64,000 nucleotides of DNA from the NCBI GenBank assembly GCA_947179485.1, contig OX359245.1:30801067-30865066 (forward strand), given 5' to 3'. The stretch comes from Allacma fusca (Eukaryota; Arthropoda; Collembola; Symphypleona; Sminthuridae). Position numbers and translations under genes: made by a program. The notes under the pieces were generated by a model. That model did not search any database and was not told the origin of the DNA. It saw only the letters and a list, made by a program, of their open reading frames with translations. This document shows, piece after piece, positions 23,993 through 34,106 of this stretch (position 1 is its first letter; each line of letters opens with the position of its first letter).

Positions 23993-25330
23993 ATGCTTGT
24001 TCTTTCACGTTTAGCAAGAACCTACCTCAGGAAAGGCTTTCTTTGGAGTCATTACTCAGGCGCCTTACCATTTGAATGGAACTACACCAAAAACTGCGCA
24101 GAGGTTACAAAAAGCCCAATTCGTTTGGCCATTTGGTATCTCTCAATGACAATTTTCAGCGCTTGCAATGGAATCGGTTTGGTGGACGTGGGACAGCGAT
24201 GGAAGAGCAATGATTGGATTAGTTTGTCCCCAGAAAAGAAGTACTTCTTCGTATCCACTGCAATTCAAAGCATGTTTTGGATATCTCTCAGCGTCAGTAG
24301 TTTATGTTTTTATGAAAGCATCGCCTCGCTATATAACCAATGGTACAATTTCTGCAGCATTGCTGAAGGTAATTATTTTGACTCATTACCAGGCATTCGC
24401 ATTTTTCATTTAAAACCAAATTTACTAGTAGCCACGTTACTTTTAGATAAATTGGGGAGCCAACAAATACAAGACAAATTCGGAATATTTCTGGTTTTCA
24501 ATTACTACTCCGCAATAATATTTGCATTGTTGATCGTTCCTTTCATACTCTTCAAGCCGGACACACCTTTTCAAATATTTTGTATTCGTTTCCAAATGAA
24601 TTTACCAATTAACGTCGCCAGAGCGTTGATCTCAGCTTTTCTAGTGACATGGGGCGTAGTCATAATGCTGACGCTAATAATGACACTAATTTTTAGCACA
24701 GCTCTGCCCGTGATTTTTGTTACAAGGTTGGGTGTCTGGAATATTTTGTAAGTGTTGTATGTATTTTAACGGAGATTTATATACTATTGCATGAAATTCG
24801 CATTAAAGAAATGCATTTTTTTTTAAATCAGCAGGAAGGTTCACTCATGCCAAGGAACGAGTATTGGTGAAAACGGGTTCAAAATACTTAAAATTCATAT
24901 GGAAAGCTCCAAAGAATGTTTTTTTAACTACCGTTGTTTGCAAATATTGATCTCAACATTTAATTGTGCATTTGCGTCTGTAGGCCCGGTCGCTCAGACT
25001 ACATGGATGGCAACAATTATTATTTCTTTTGTGAGCATAATTAAAATGACGACTATGCACAGGAAAATTGCTCGGTTTTTCATAATTTGGGTGAATGTAT
25101 TGATGGGACTGATTTATAACCAAGTTTCTGGAAATATTTATAAAGATTCAAAAAAGAGTATTATTTTCTGGAGAAGTCAATATAAATTGAAAGTTGTTCA
25201 ACAGCGCTTACAATGCCTCCAACCGATTCAAATAAGATGTGGACCTTTTTTCCATTTTGAAAGAGAAACCGTAGTAACGGTTATGGAAATAATATTGGAA
25301 AATACCATAGCGTTACTGTTGGCTAATTAA
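23993..25330 (+). CDS. Putative seven-transmembrane gustatory-type chemoreceptor, two exons
   Basis: Exon 1 is 23993-24726 (donor ACAAG|GTTGGG). Exon 2 is 24835-25330 (acceptor AATCAGCAG, stop TAA at 25328). The phases match (AG plus G) and give about 409 residues, the usual size of arthropod gustatory receptors. Several 20-residue hydrophobic segments are visible, for example IFALLIVPFILF and ALISAFLVTWGVVIMLTLIM in exon 1 and TIIISFVSI in exon 2. The C-terminal part has the family layout: a polar helix (LKVVQQRLQCLQPIQIRCG), then PFFHFERETVVTVMEIILEN, which corresponds to the last intracellular loop and TM7 region. The start is the first ATG of the open frame. It could alternatively be called odorant-receptor-like. 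The ligand cannot be inferred. It appears intact. Confidence 0.75.
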
Positions 25331-25447
25331 GGGAATTCCCTAGTCTACAGTTTGGGTCCGGGAGGAGAACTATATTAATTAACTTTGAAAATTTTCAGAT
25401 TCAATGATATTATATTACAATTAAGTAATACTATTTATGCAAACCAT

Positions 25448-25562
25448 GATTAGTGATGGGTGGGACATTAGTCGGGATTACTCAATTTAACCCATTCTGT
25501 AAAATCCTTAATCCTTGCCTGAATATAATTTGAAAATGTAATCTGTAATCGGTAATCCCAGG
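25448..25562. mobile_element. Possible solo terminus of a hAT-like element
   Basis: TAGTGATGGGTGGGACATTA followed by repeated GTAATC/GATTAC and TTAATCC motifs resembles one end of a hAT MITE. No opposite end was found, so confidence is low. Confidence 0.3.
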
Positions 25563-25964
25563 TACAAATTTATACTCACAAAATCCATACTACAGAATGC
25601 AGTTAAATAACCCTGTAAACGTTAATCCTCATAGAATATTTGCTTTGTAGTTTAGTTAGATATTTATTTTGATAAGAAACAAATCGTCAAATGATTATTG
25701 TGTTGCTATGCTTTACTTTATTAGCTTTGCAGATGCTTTTCAACATATGTATGTATGTATATGTATCTCCTATCATTCATCTTACCTGAGGAGTTTACCG
25801 TGAATGTTTTGAGTGGAGTTTTATTACATATCGTCGGCTAAACTTCCTAACCGGCTATAATTTAAAATGTCTAAAATGAAAACCGGCTATAGCGCTTCCG
25901 CTAGAAACTCTAAAGTGAAACCCGGCCATAATTCCTTTTTGCAGTGTATCATGTAAGTGGAGTG

Positions 25965-26547
25965 GAGTTTACCTCCACTATCCCACAATTCCCCTCCACT
26001 TCCAGTCCACTTCGAAACCACTACCCCTCCACTTCCCCTTCAAATACTCAACCCCTCCACTTTCTTACCACTTCCATTTCAAATACATAACCCCACCACT
26101 TTTCCTCCACTTTCCCTCCACATCCATTTCAAATACATAACCCCACCACTTTTCCTCCCCTTTCCCTCCACTTCCCCTTTAAATGCTCAACCCCTCTACT
26201 TACCCTCCACTTCCATTTCAAATACATACCCCACCACTTTTCCTCCACTTTCCCTCCACTTCCCCTTTAAATACTCAACCCCTCCACTTACCCTCCACTC
26301 CATTTCAAATACATAACCCCACCACTTTTCCTCCACTTCCCCTTTAAATACTCAACACCTCCACTTACCCTTTACTCCATTTCAAATACATAACCCCACC
26401 ACTTGTCCTCCACTTTCCCTCCACTTCCCCTTTAAATACTCAACCCCTCCACTTACCCTCCACTCCATTTCAAATACATAACCCACCACTTTTCCTCCAC
26501 TTCCCCTTTCAATACTCAACCCCTCCACTTCCCCTCCACTTCTCCTC
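25965..26547. repeat. Pyrimidine-rich minisatellite block
   Basis: Variable units of about 80-115 bp are built from CCCCTCCACTT, CCACTTTTCCTCCACTT, ATTTCAAATACATAACCCC and AAATACTCAACCCC. The plus strand is strongly C/T/A-biased. Reading frames here (rich in Pro, Leu, Phe) are artefacts of the repeat. Confidence 0.88.
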
Positions 26548-26552
26548 TCAGT

Positions 26553-27110
26553 ATTTAAATGAAGGGGAAGTGGAGGGAAAGTGGAGGGGTATGTAATTGT
26601 AGGTTGAGTGGAGGGAAAGTGGAGGGGTATGTAATTGTAGGTTGAGTGGAGGGAAAGTGGGGGGGTATGTAATTGTAGGTTGAGTGGAGGGAAAGTGGAG
26701 GGGTATGTAATTGTAGGTTGAGTGGAGGGAAAGTGGAGGGGTATGTAATTGTAGGTTGAGTGGAGGGAAAGTGGAGGGGTATGTAATTGTAGGTTAAGTG
26801 GAGGGGTATATAATTGAAGGGGAAGTGGAGGGAAAGTGGAGGGAAGTTGAGGGAAAATGGAAAGAAAGTGGAGGGAAAGTGGAGGGGAATGTAATTGAAG
26901 GGTAAGCGGACGGGAAGTGGAGGGGAATGTAATTGAAGGGCAACTGGAGGGGAATGTAATTGAAGGGCAAGTGGAGGGGAATGTAATTGAGGGGTAAGCG
27001 GAGGGTAAGTGGTGGGGAGTGTAATATAATGTGAGGTGGAGGTTAAGTGGTGTGGAAATGGAGGGGAAAGGAAGTGGACTGGAGGTGGAGGGGAAGTGGA
27101 GGGGAAATAA
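26553..27110. repeat. Purine-rich minisatellite block with 38-bp units
   Basis: Six near-identical 38-bp units (GTAGGTTGAGTGGAGGGAAA followed by GTGGAGGGGTATGTAATT) occupy about 26575-26800, then looser GGAAGTGGAGGGGAATGTAA units follow. The consensus AAGTGGAGGG is the complement of the CCCTCCACTT consensus in the preceding block, so the two blocks form a giant imperfect inverted repeat centred near 26550. The 237-codon minus-strand frame across it is an artefact. Confidence 0.88.
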
Positions 27111-27307
27111 TGGGATGGAGAGTATAGATGTAGTACGTATGGTAGTACGTACGTGGGGATTAGTGTAAGGGGAGCGGAAGGTGTGGTCAAGTTAAGGGAA
27201 ATGGGGGAATTATGGCTGTTGTGAGTATTGAGCGACAGCGCTAAATAGCCGGTCTGTATTCTACGCATTTTTTATTTTAGCCGGTTAGGAAGTTTCACCG
27301 ACGATAT

Positions 27308-29744
27308 TCTAAATTAAGCATATAAAAAATAGAAAAAAGAAAATTAAAGAAGCTTAAAATTTTTTCGAAAGCATTAACTTTCGTTCCAGAATAATTATTG
27401 TAGCACAAAAGTATAACATAAATGTACAAACAGTATAGAAGTATTCCTGATTAAATATATAAATACTGATTACTGATTGAAGATAACTCGGGTTTATGTA
27501 AGCACAAATCCAATTATGAGTGTAAATATCAGTGAAATTATCAAACATATATTGTAAATGCTTTCCTGATTTAAAATGTGCAAGCCCCCTTGTAGAACGT
27601 ATTTCATTATTGAATTTCCTTATCATAGTTATTTACATTAAACAATTTTAGATCACCGATGCTTCATAATATTTAGTCCAAACTGATAATAATTTTACGT
27701 GCATAATTTGTGTTGAAGTTCCGCTTAATTCACTTCAATATGAAAACGTTTCACGTCAATCTATTTAATAACATTCTACATGATTGTCCCCAAAGGGTAG
27801 CCCGCAGTAGGTCCAAGAGATGCCCTTAGCAGTTTTCTGCCAGTACTTGTAATACATGCTGGAGGTCTAATATATAGTATATTTACTTCCATATACCAAC
27901 AAAAGCAAAGCACGTTCAGCGAAGGTTTTACTTTGTTCCTGGGGAAACGCTGCAACAATAGTACAAATCAATTTAAAAACAATATTCGTACATGCGTCCG
28001 ACAAATCAGGACTTTACGAGTACTCATCAGGTCATCAGGTGTATCCAATTTAAATCAGGATAGTCGTGATGAAATCAGGACTGATGGACACCCTAGTGCT
28101 ACGCTGCCGCCACAAAAATGAGTCTCGCGAAGTGGCGTTTCAATGCTTAGCTATCGCCGTCTTTTCAACGTTATGCTTTGTATTTGTACATATATGTATA
28201 TGGAAAGTACGTGAAACGTGTTCACTGCTATTTTGCGCCGTCAGATACTCTTGTAAACCAATTTGTGATCACACTTACCTTAATCTTTGGCATAATTTGA
28301 GCCTTCCTATAACCTTGCCTTTAGTATCAAAATTTTCAAGCCTTTCAACCAAAGATGGACCTTTTAATTCACCTAGCCAATCTCCTTCCTATAATTAAAC
28401 TAACATAATGCGCCTCCCTATTGCCTATCCATAATTATAATCCACGTCGTTATCTCCCCTTTTAAGGAAATGTTCAACTAAACGCCTTCCTTAAATCCTA
28501 TAAAGGTTAAAGCAACACGAAGTTCCTTCCTATAATATAGTAAACTTATATTAAGGAGGATGAATTAAGGAGGGAACCTATCCTAAGGATGCCTATCTAC
28601 ATATATCCCTATAAATGTTCTTATAATATTCTTTTTGAGAGTATCATGCAACTATACCCTATTAGGAAGTTCAAAACTACTGCTTCCCTATATAAGTACA
28701 CCCTTAAATTAAAGTCCCTACAGAAAACGGAAAACCCCGTGCCCGTATGTATGTCGAAATATCCTGTACTTAATAATACTATATTTATTTAATACTACGT
28801 TGGTCTGTTGGTTTATTGGTCTGTTCCACGCTGAAAATTTGTTACATCATTGTCGACCAGATGTCCTAAGAATCGTGCTATAACATGCTTTACTTCTCCG
28901 CATTTTTACAACCATTGCTAATTTGTTGTAGTATAAAAGGTAGGGATTTCCCAATGCAAAATTATAAATTCCTCTTCGAAATTATATGCATACGTTTTAT
29001 TATTCAGTGCATCAGTTGCATAACTATACCCCTACTCGGCATGTCGGCATCAGTAGCATACCTGCTCCCTTCATATTAATTTATTTATGAATCCCCTAGC
29101 CTAAATTTCCTAGGTGCCTATATTTATTCCCCAAACTTCCTATAATATTTTATTTGTATATAAATCCCATTGAACGTTGCCTATATCCTAGCCTAGATTC
29201 CTGTTTTTTTCCTTCCTCCCTAGAATTTTTGCCTATAAAAGGGCCTAGATATAGGCAAGGGGCCCATCTTTACTTTCAACTGAATTTCTTTTTTCGTTTA
29301 TAAATTTTTAAGCCTTCATTGTAGTCGTTTTTAAACTCCTTTCCTTTTTGCCTTATTCCAAGGCCTTTCCCAAGGCAAGGTGCCCATGAGTGAGGATGAC
29401 CACAATAAAAATATATGCTGTTTATACGCAGATATTTCCATGGGTTACTGCATATGTTGAGTTTCGCAGTGATTTTATTCTTCCTCTTCCTTTAACCTCC
29501 AACCTCCAAAACAGTGTATGCTATGAAATATTTTTACGTACTTACGCAATGAGAATTAACTTTAAATATCTTATTGCCAATCAACCATTTGAAGAAATCA
29601 GTCTAAATGTGTGTACATACTTTAGTAAGTTTATTTCCCGATATATCCACGTAAGCGTGACCCTTACAAACGGTAACAATAAATCAAATAAGATTGCGGT
29701 CTAAATAAATATTTTAAATACAGAAACTAATTTTTATACAAGAT
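27308..29744. other. Noncoding, CCTATA-rich stretch
   Basis: No gene is supported. From about 28300 to 29380 the words CTTCCTATA, CCTTGCC and AAGGCAAGG(G/T)GCCCAT recur in both orientations (AAGGGGCCCAT near 29260, AAGGTGCCCAT near 29377), suggesting old transposon sequence without clear ends. This stretch includes the 3' flank of EXO70, which is transcribed toward it. Confidence 0.4.
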
Positions 29745-32087
29745 TTAAGACACATCAAAGAAGCTATCAATGCTGGCAGAAACATTGTCCGGCTTGTACT
29801 TAATGTACTTCTCAGCATTCTTAGTGAACTGAACGTTAGCATACTTATCATAGAACTCCCGGTATTTCGGTCCAATATATTTCTGACTTGCCCTTCTCAA
29901 AGTAGTTCTCAGTTCTGAATCCGGGACAGCATAGGTTTGCTGTAACCTGCCAATCTCATCCATTTCCCTGTTAAAAGCGGAAAATTTATCCTTAATAATT
30001 TGCCTATCCCTATCCCGAAGTTTCCCAGCTTGCAAAACCGCCACTGGAATGTCATCAGCCCCAAATAATTTATCCTCAATTTTCTTCCAAGTCGATATCA
30101 AATAGGCCTTTTTCTGATCTTCCATCATCTCTATGTAATTCTGCTGACAATCCGGCTCCTTAGTCTTTAACAAATCTAACAAAATCGAGCCCTGCAGGCA
30201 CTTTAGGATATAACAAGCATTATTGAGTCTAAAAATCGCTTTAATAGAATGTTCATAATAAAAATCACTACAAGTGACTAAAGTTAAGTTCAATTGTTGT
30301 AGAACCCTTCGAATGTAACTTCCTAACAGCCCCCGCTTTGTGTTTTCATCCATATGCTTCTGAGCCACGAGTTGATTTTGATTGTAATTAGTATCTTGTA
30401 CTAGAATACTAGCCACAATATCCGTATACTCTGTCAAATTTTCAAGAAACATCAAAACATTGCTAGTCAGCTCGTGAACAGTCCCATCCTTCGGTAGTGC
30501 CGAGGTTTGTTCGTTCCGAATGTTCTCAATAAAATTCTCCAAGGCCTTCATCCCATTACTTTGGAAAGTTTTGAACAAAACCGTGAGTTTAGTTGCTTTA
30601 TTGTTGACGCTTCCATTGAATATCTCATCAAAGTTGGGCTGCAAGGTTTGTAGGCATCTTATAATCGGGAATATCGTTAAAATAGCCGAGTACTCATGTC
30701 GCCCAATACTTCTTTTAATTCGGGCCGAGATACTATCCCCATCTGCAAAGAGAAGCTCGAAACTGTCCCTAGAAATGATTTCAAAGATCTTCAGACGATG
30801 TGCCATTGGGATCACCCCTAACATCAACTGACTCTCGATCTGCATCAACTTCAACATGGCCGTAGCAAGGATTAAAAAGTTCTCAGATTCCCTATCGCTA
30901 ACAGTATCCTCCTTGGACTCCATCTTCCGTGAATACCCCATGGAATAGTTTTCAACGGCAGCAGTAGCTTTCTGAAACATTTTGCTCGCTCGTTTCTCCA
31001 ACGCATAACTAAACCGACTTTTTTTCCCCGGCTCCCCTGCCCCACTATGACGGAACTTCGATCGTAGGACTGGACTTCCTGGTGAAGGAACCGTACCCGT
31101 CGAAGGACTAGCCATAGTCAAAGAATTTGCTTTCTGATAGTCCTTTAAACCTTGGATACTCCGAAGGAGGATATTTGACCTAATCGAAGCATACACATTC
31201 ATATACGAATCAAAATTATGATACATTAGCCATTCTGCCAACTTCTTCAAATCCCCTTGGACATGTTCAGGCATGGACATGGAACTATTTTGCTGAGTAC
31301 TATTCTCTTCTTCGATCATCTCCAGAATTGCCACTGCCGGCAATACTTTCGAGTGTCTTGTGAGCATATCTCGGAACTCCTTATTGAGGGCATCTCCAGC
31401 AGCTGTGGATAACGAGAGGAGATTCTCCAACTCCACCGACTGGGAATTATTTTTTTCAAAGTATTTCACAGCTTGCTCAATTCTTTCCGTGGCTTGGAAA
31501 TACTCGTCCAGGCCGGAAGACGTACCGTTCCGAATTGTATTCTCAACATCTTTGCTCACATTGTAATAGCCCAGGACTTCATCTACTAATTTCAGAGTTT
31601 TTGCTACATTTTGCTGTTTGAGCCTTAAAGCTTCGGTTTGCTGGTACACTGGGAGGATTGTGTCCTACAAAAGCAAAATAACAGAAGTATCTCACATTAG
31701 CCCCTTTTTCAAAAATAAAATCCTGTACAAAATTATTATTTCATCTGTAAATCCCATTTAATCTTCTCCTTGGTTAAATCCAACCCTTACACTTTGTAAA
31801 GCACTCAGGTTAAATATAATAATACTTCTTTTTAATCCTTAAATAAATAAATATTTTAATTCATTTTATTTCATATCAAAATTAATTCATCTTATTTAAT
31901 TTCAAAATTAATTAATTTTAAAATTACACATAATTTCTTTAATAATTACAAATAACGCACAAACCTGTAAACGCCCTATCCTGTCTTCAAATGAGTCCAA
32001 AATCCCAACCAAATGAGTTGTCAATTGTTCCGTCTTTGCAGAAGCGTCCCTCAAAACTGCCAGACCGGATTCAATTTGAGTATCCAT
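29745..32087 (-). CDS. EXOC7: EXO70, exocyst complex subunit 7
   Basis: Two minus-strand exons are visible. Exon 1 is 32087-31965 (ends CAG|GTTTGT, phase 0). Exon 2 is 31664-29745 (acceptor CTTTTGTAG, stop TAA at 29745). Together they code about 680 residues, close to the 650-735 usual for animal EXO70. The N-terminus is a coiled-coil helix (TEQLTTHLVGILDSFEDRIG), then a DTILPVYQQTEAL segment in the conserved EXO70 position. The C-terminal Pfam-type Exo70 domain follows, with RVLQQLNLTL and, near the end, KYIGPKYREFYDKYANVQFTKNAEKYIKY, the basic membrane-binding patch. EXO70 binds PI(4,5)P2 and other exocyst subunits and tethers secretory vesicles to the plasma membrane. The ATG at 32085-32087 is the only one in the first frame. 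An acceptor-like TCTGTTTTTTGAAG just upstream suggests a further 5' exon that would add about a dozen residues. A decayed copy of its middle part lies at 1-535. Confidence 0.95.
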
Positions 32088-32099
32088 TTCTCTCAAGAA

Positions 32100-33123
32100 A
32101 TCCCTTCAAAAAACAGACTTCAAAAACTGTCAACTCTATCAATTGGCTTCAATTTTTAAAGCACCTGAAAATACTTATCCTTATAAATTAATGGCCTAGG
32201 GATGGAGTTTGTGGCTATTAAAATTCGCGCTCACTCTTAAGATCAGCGCGCAAGATTTAGGCATACAGTAAGCCCAAGACTGGGCTTGATTCAAAAGCCG
32301 TTTAGCCTCTACACTTTTCTGCTGTTGTGTTAACTTAAAGTTGGGCGTGCTCATTTCACTATATAGCTATGTACTATATTATTTCACTATATAGCCAAGC
32401 AAGTCGGTGGTATACAGCAAGCCGAGAAGCACAGCGGGCTGAAAAGCTGAAACTCTGTCGCAGAGGAGAGCTTTTTCAGCTCGCTCAACTCGCTGTGCTT
32501 CTCGGCTATATACCAACTCCTTGCAGCCTACTGGAAGCTCGCAATATTACACAATTTTAGAGTATCACTTAAAAGCGCTAATCGCAATTATTATAAACAT
32601 TAGACATAAATCATCAGATTTTGATTAAATTAAGTCTGATGGTGATCTTTAGTGGGCCGGAAGCTGTTGTCCCATAATTTTTTGATGAAATACCAACTAT
32701 CCATGTATATGAAACGAATTGTTAGTCTTACAGTTAATAGTTCACATGTCTTATATAAGATTACTTTACCCGGCGAAGCGGGACATTAATATTAAGCCTT
32801 CTCGACAGGCCTTGATACGGGATCTATAGCAATTTAAGGTTTTGTGAATACTCTCACAATTCTCAAGTAATTGCTCCTGTGCGAAGCACAGGGCTTTTAC
32901 TAGTAAAAAAATTAAAGGCAAAAGAAAGTTATATTTCACTGTAAACAATCGTCCATTCAAATGTACACCCAAACCAAGGATGTCTAGTTGTTTGAATCTT
33001 CAAGTTCATGTAGGGTGTGACAAAACTCTTTCCTTCCCGTCAACCCAAGAATAAATAAAATACTTGGTTCCCCTAGTCTGTGGGAAATTTGGTTTTAAAT
33101 TGTCTATAAAAAGTTTTATTTAT
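32100..33123. other. EXO70 upstream region, no gene recognised
   Basis: About 1 kb between EXO70 and the retrotransposon. It should contain the EXO70 promoter and perhaps its first exon. It holds a strong foldback (32408-32522) and nothing else I can identify. Confidence 0.45.
32408..32522. repeat. Foldback (inverted repeat)
   Basis: CCGAGAAGCACAGCG on the left is mirrored perfectly by CGCTGTGCTTCTCGG on the right. The arms extend outward through TGGTATA and inward through GGCTGAAAAGCT / AGCTTTTTCAGC. The structure covers roughly 115 bp and lies 5' of EXO70. Confidence 0.85.
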
Positions 33124-33498
33124 CTAGTGTTAAGTAGTTTTGTAACACTCAATAAATGTAACGTCAACTACGCCACTACTATCTCCCAATACGGCACTTG
33201 TCGGCCAATGTACCTACGCATGGAACGCCATGTAATCAAATGGCGCTCCGCTAGGTACATATGTAGAGGAAAACTACCCTCAAGTTAGCGTGCGTTCGAA
33301 GGCAAAAAGGTGGCAAGTAGCTACTTTTAGGCATCCTTGCTAAGCTTAGATATAGGAATTAAGGATAACATAGATTTCCGACATCCAGAGTTACTTTCCT
33401 GTGTTGAGGTTTCCTTTAAAAATGTGTAACTAAATATCATTGGTTCAAACTTAAACTTTTGTAAATACTGGAGGTGGGCACATTTGTGCTCACCTCCG

Positions 33499-33505
33499 TA
33501 TAAAA
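33499..33505 (+). promoter_or_regulatory. LTR TATA box
   Basis: TATAAAA within the 5' LTR, 118 bp before the AATAAA signal, is the expected core promoter for the element transcript. The same site occurs at 42660 in the 3' LTR. Confidence 0.65.
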
Positions 33506-33616
33506 CTTCGTGCCTCCGTAGGTACGAAGAGGAGAGCAACGTCAAATCTTGAGCCAAGCAGAGCAAGGGAACGCGTGTGAGACCAACTAAGTGTATCCAT
33601 TCACGCATTATAGTGA

Positions 33617-33622
33617 AATAAA
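33617..33622 (+). terminator. LTR polyadenylation signal
   Basis: AATAAA in the LTR. The copy at 42778 in the 3' LTR would serve for 3'-end formation of the element transcript. Confidence 0.55.
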
Positions 33623-33858
33623 GTATATCCTGTGAGTAACTACATATAAGTACATACATGACTTATTTTTCGTATCTTGAGACCATACTCCCGAAATCCC
33701 TCACTCCAAAGCAAGTGCCTCTCTACCGTCTACATTTTCCCCATCATCTCGGCTCTCACTCTCAATATCATCAATATTCCCTTTTAATTCCATAATCGGC
33801 TCTTCATTACATTTTCCTCATTACGAACCATCAACTAACTACAACATTAATAATAACA

Positions 33859-33876
33859 TGGTGAAAGTGCGGGTTT
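33859..33876 (+). promoter_or_regulatory. Probable tRNA primer-binding site
   Basis: TGGTGAAAGTGCGGGTTT begins directly at the LTR boundary. The TGG pairs with the CCA end of a tRNA, as expected for minus-strand priming. I could not assign the tRNA. The last A of the LTR plus TG of this site also form an ATG (33858-33860) of a 15-codon upstream frame. Confidence 0.6.
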
Positions 33877-34106
33877 TGACGTCTCTCAAATACTCAGGTT
33901 CGTAAATAACATTATAAGACTATTTTTCAATCAACTTTGACAATTCAGTGACAAAACACACTTGTGGCGTAAGCCGCTAAACAGAACTCTGCCCAAAATT
34001 TCCATTTTTTCTACCACATTGTCAATCCAAATCTTACGTGGCGTCAGCCGCTGCCGAAGGCTATGCCCGATTTTCCTATAAATTATCTCAAATTCCCCCG
34101 TGCCAC

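Larger units (their letters stand above)
25828..27307. mobile_element. TIR element filled with minisatellites
   Basis: ATATCGTCGG at 25828 followed by AAACTTCCTAACCGGCTA is mirrored by TAGCCGGTTAGGAAGTTTCA and CCGACGATAT ending at 27307, an inverted repeat of about 30 bp with one indel. The target duplication was not resolved. CCGGCTAT motifs recur inside the left end. The interior is almost entirely two minisatellite blocks. There is no transposase. Confidence 0.72.
33128..33858 (+). repeat. 5' long terminal repeat
   Basis: 731 bp, bounded by TGTTA and TAACA, repeated at 42289-43019 with a constant offset of 9161. It contains a TATAAAA box at 33499 and an AATAAA at 33617, so U3 ends near 33530 and R near 33640 by inference. 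A short hairpin (GGAGGTGGGCAC / GTGCTCACCTCC) lies just 5' of the TATA box. The 110-codon minus-strand frame present in both LTRs has no recognisable product. Confidence 0.97.

Noticed and set aside
24688..24700. CACAGCTCTG as the missing right end of the hAT-like terminus at 4709
   Set aside because: It lies within the coding sequence of the receptor gene, 20 kb away, without subterminal repeats. A chance match.
26555..27268. 237-codon minus-strand frame rich in Pro, Leu and His
   Set aside because: It is the translation of the purine-rich minisatellite. The codon pattern follows the repeat unit and no start or homologue is apparent.
33327..33659. 110-codon minus-strand frame, repeated at 42488-42820
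   Set aside because: It lies inside the LTR and is duplicated only because the LTR is. It overlaps promoter and polyadenylation signals and has no recognised domain.
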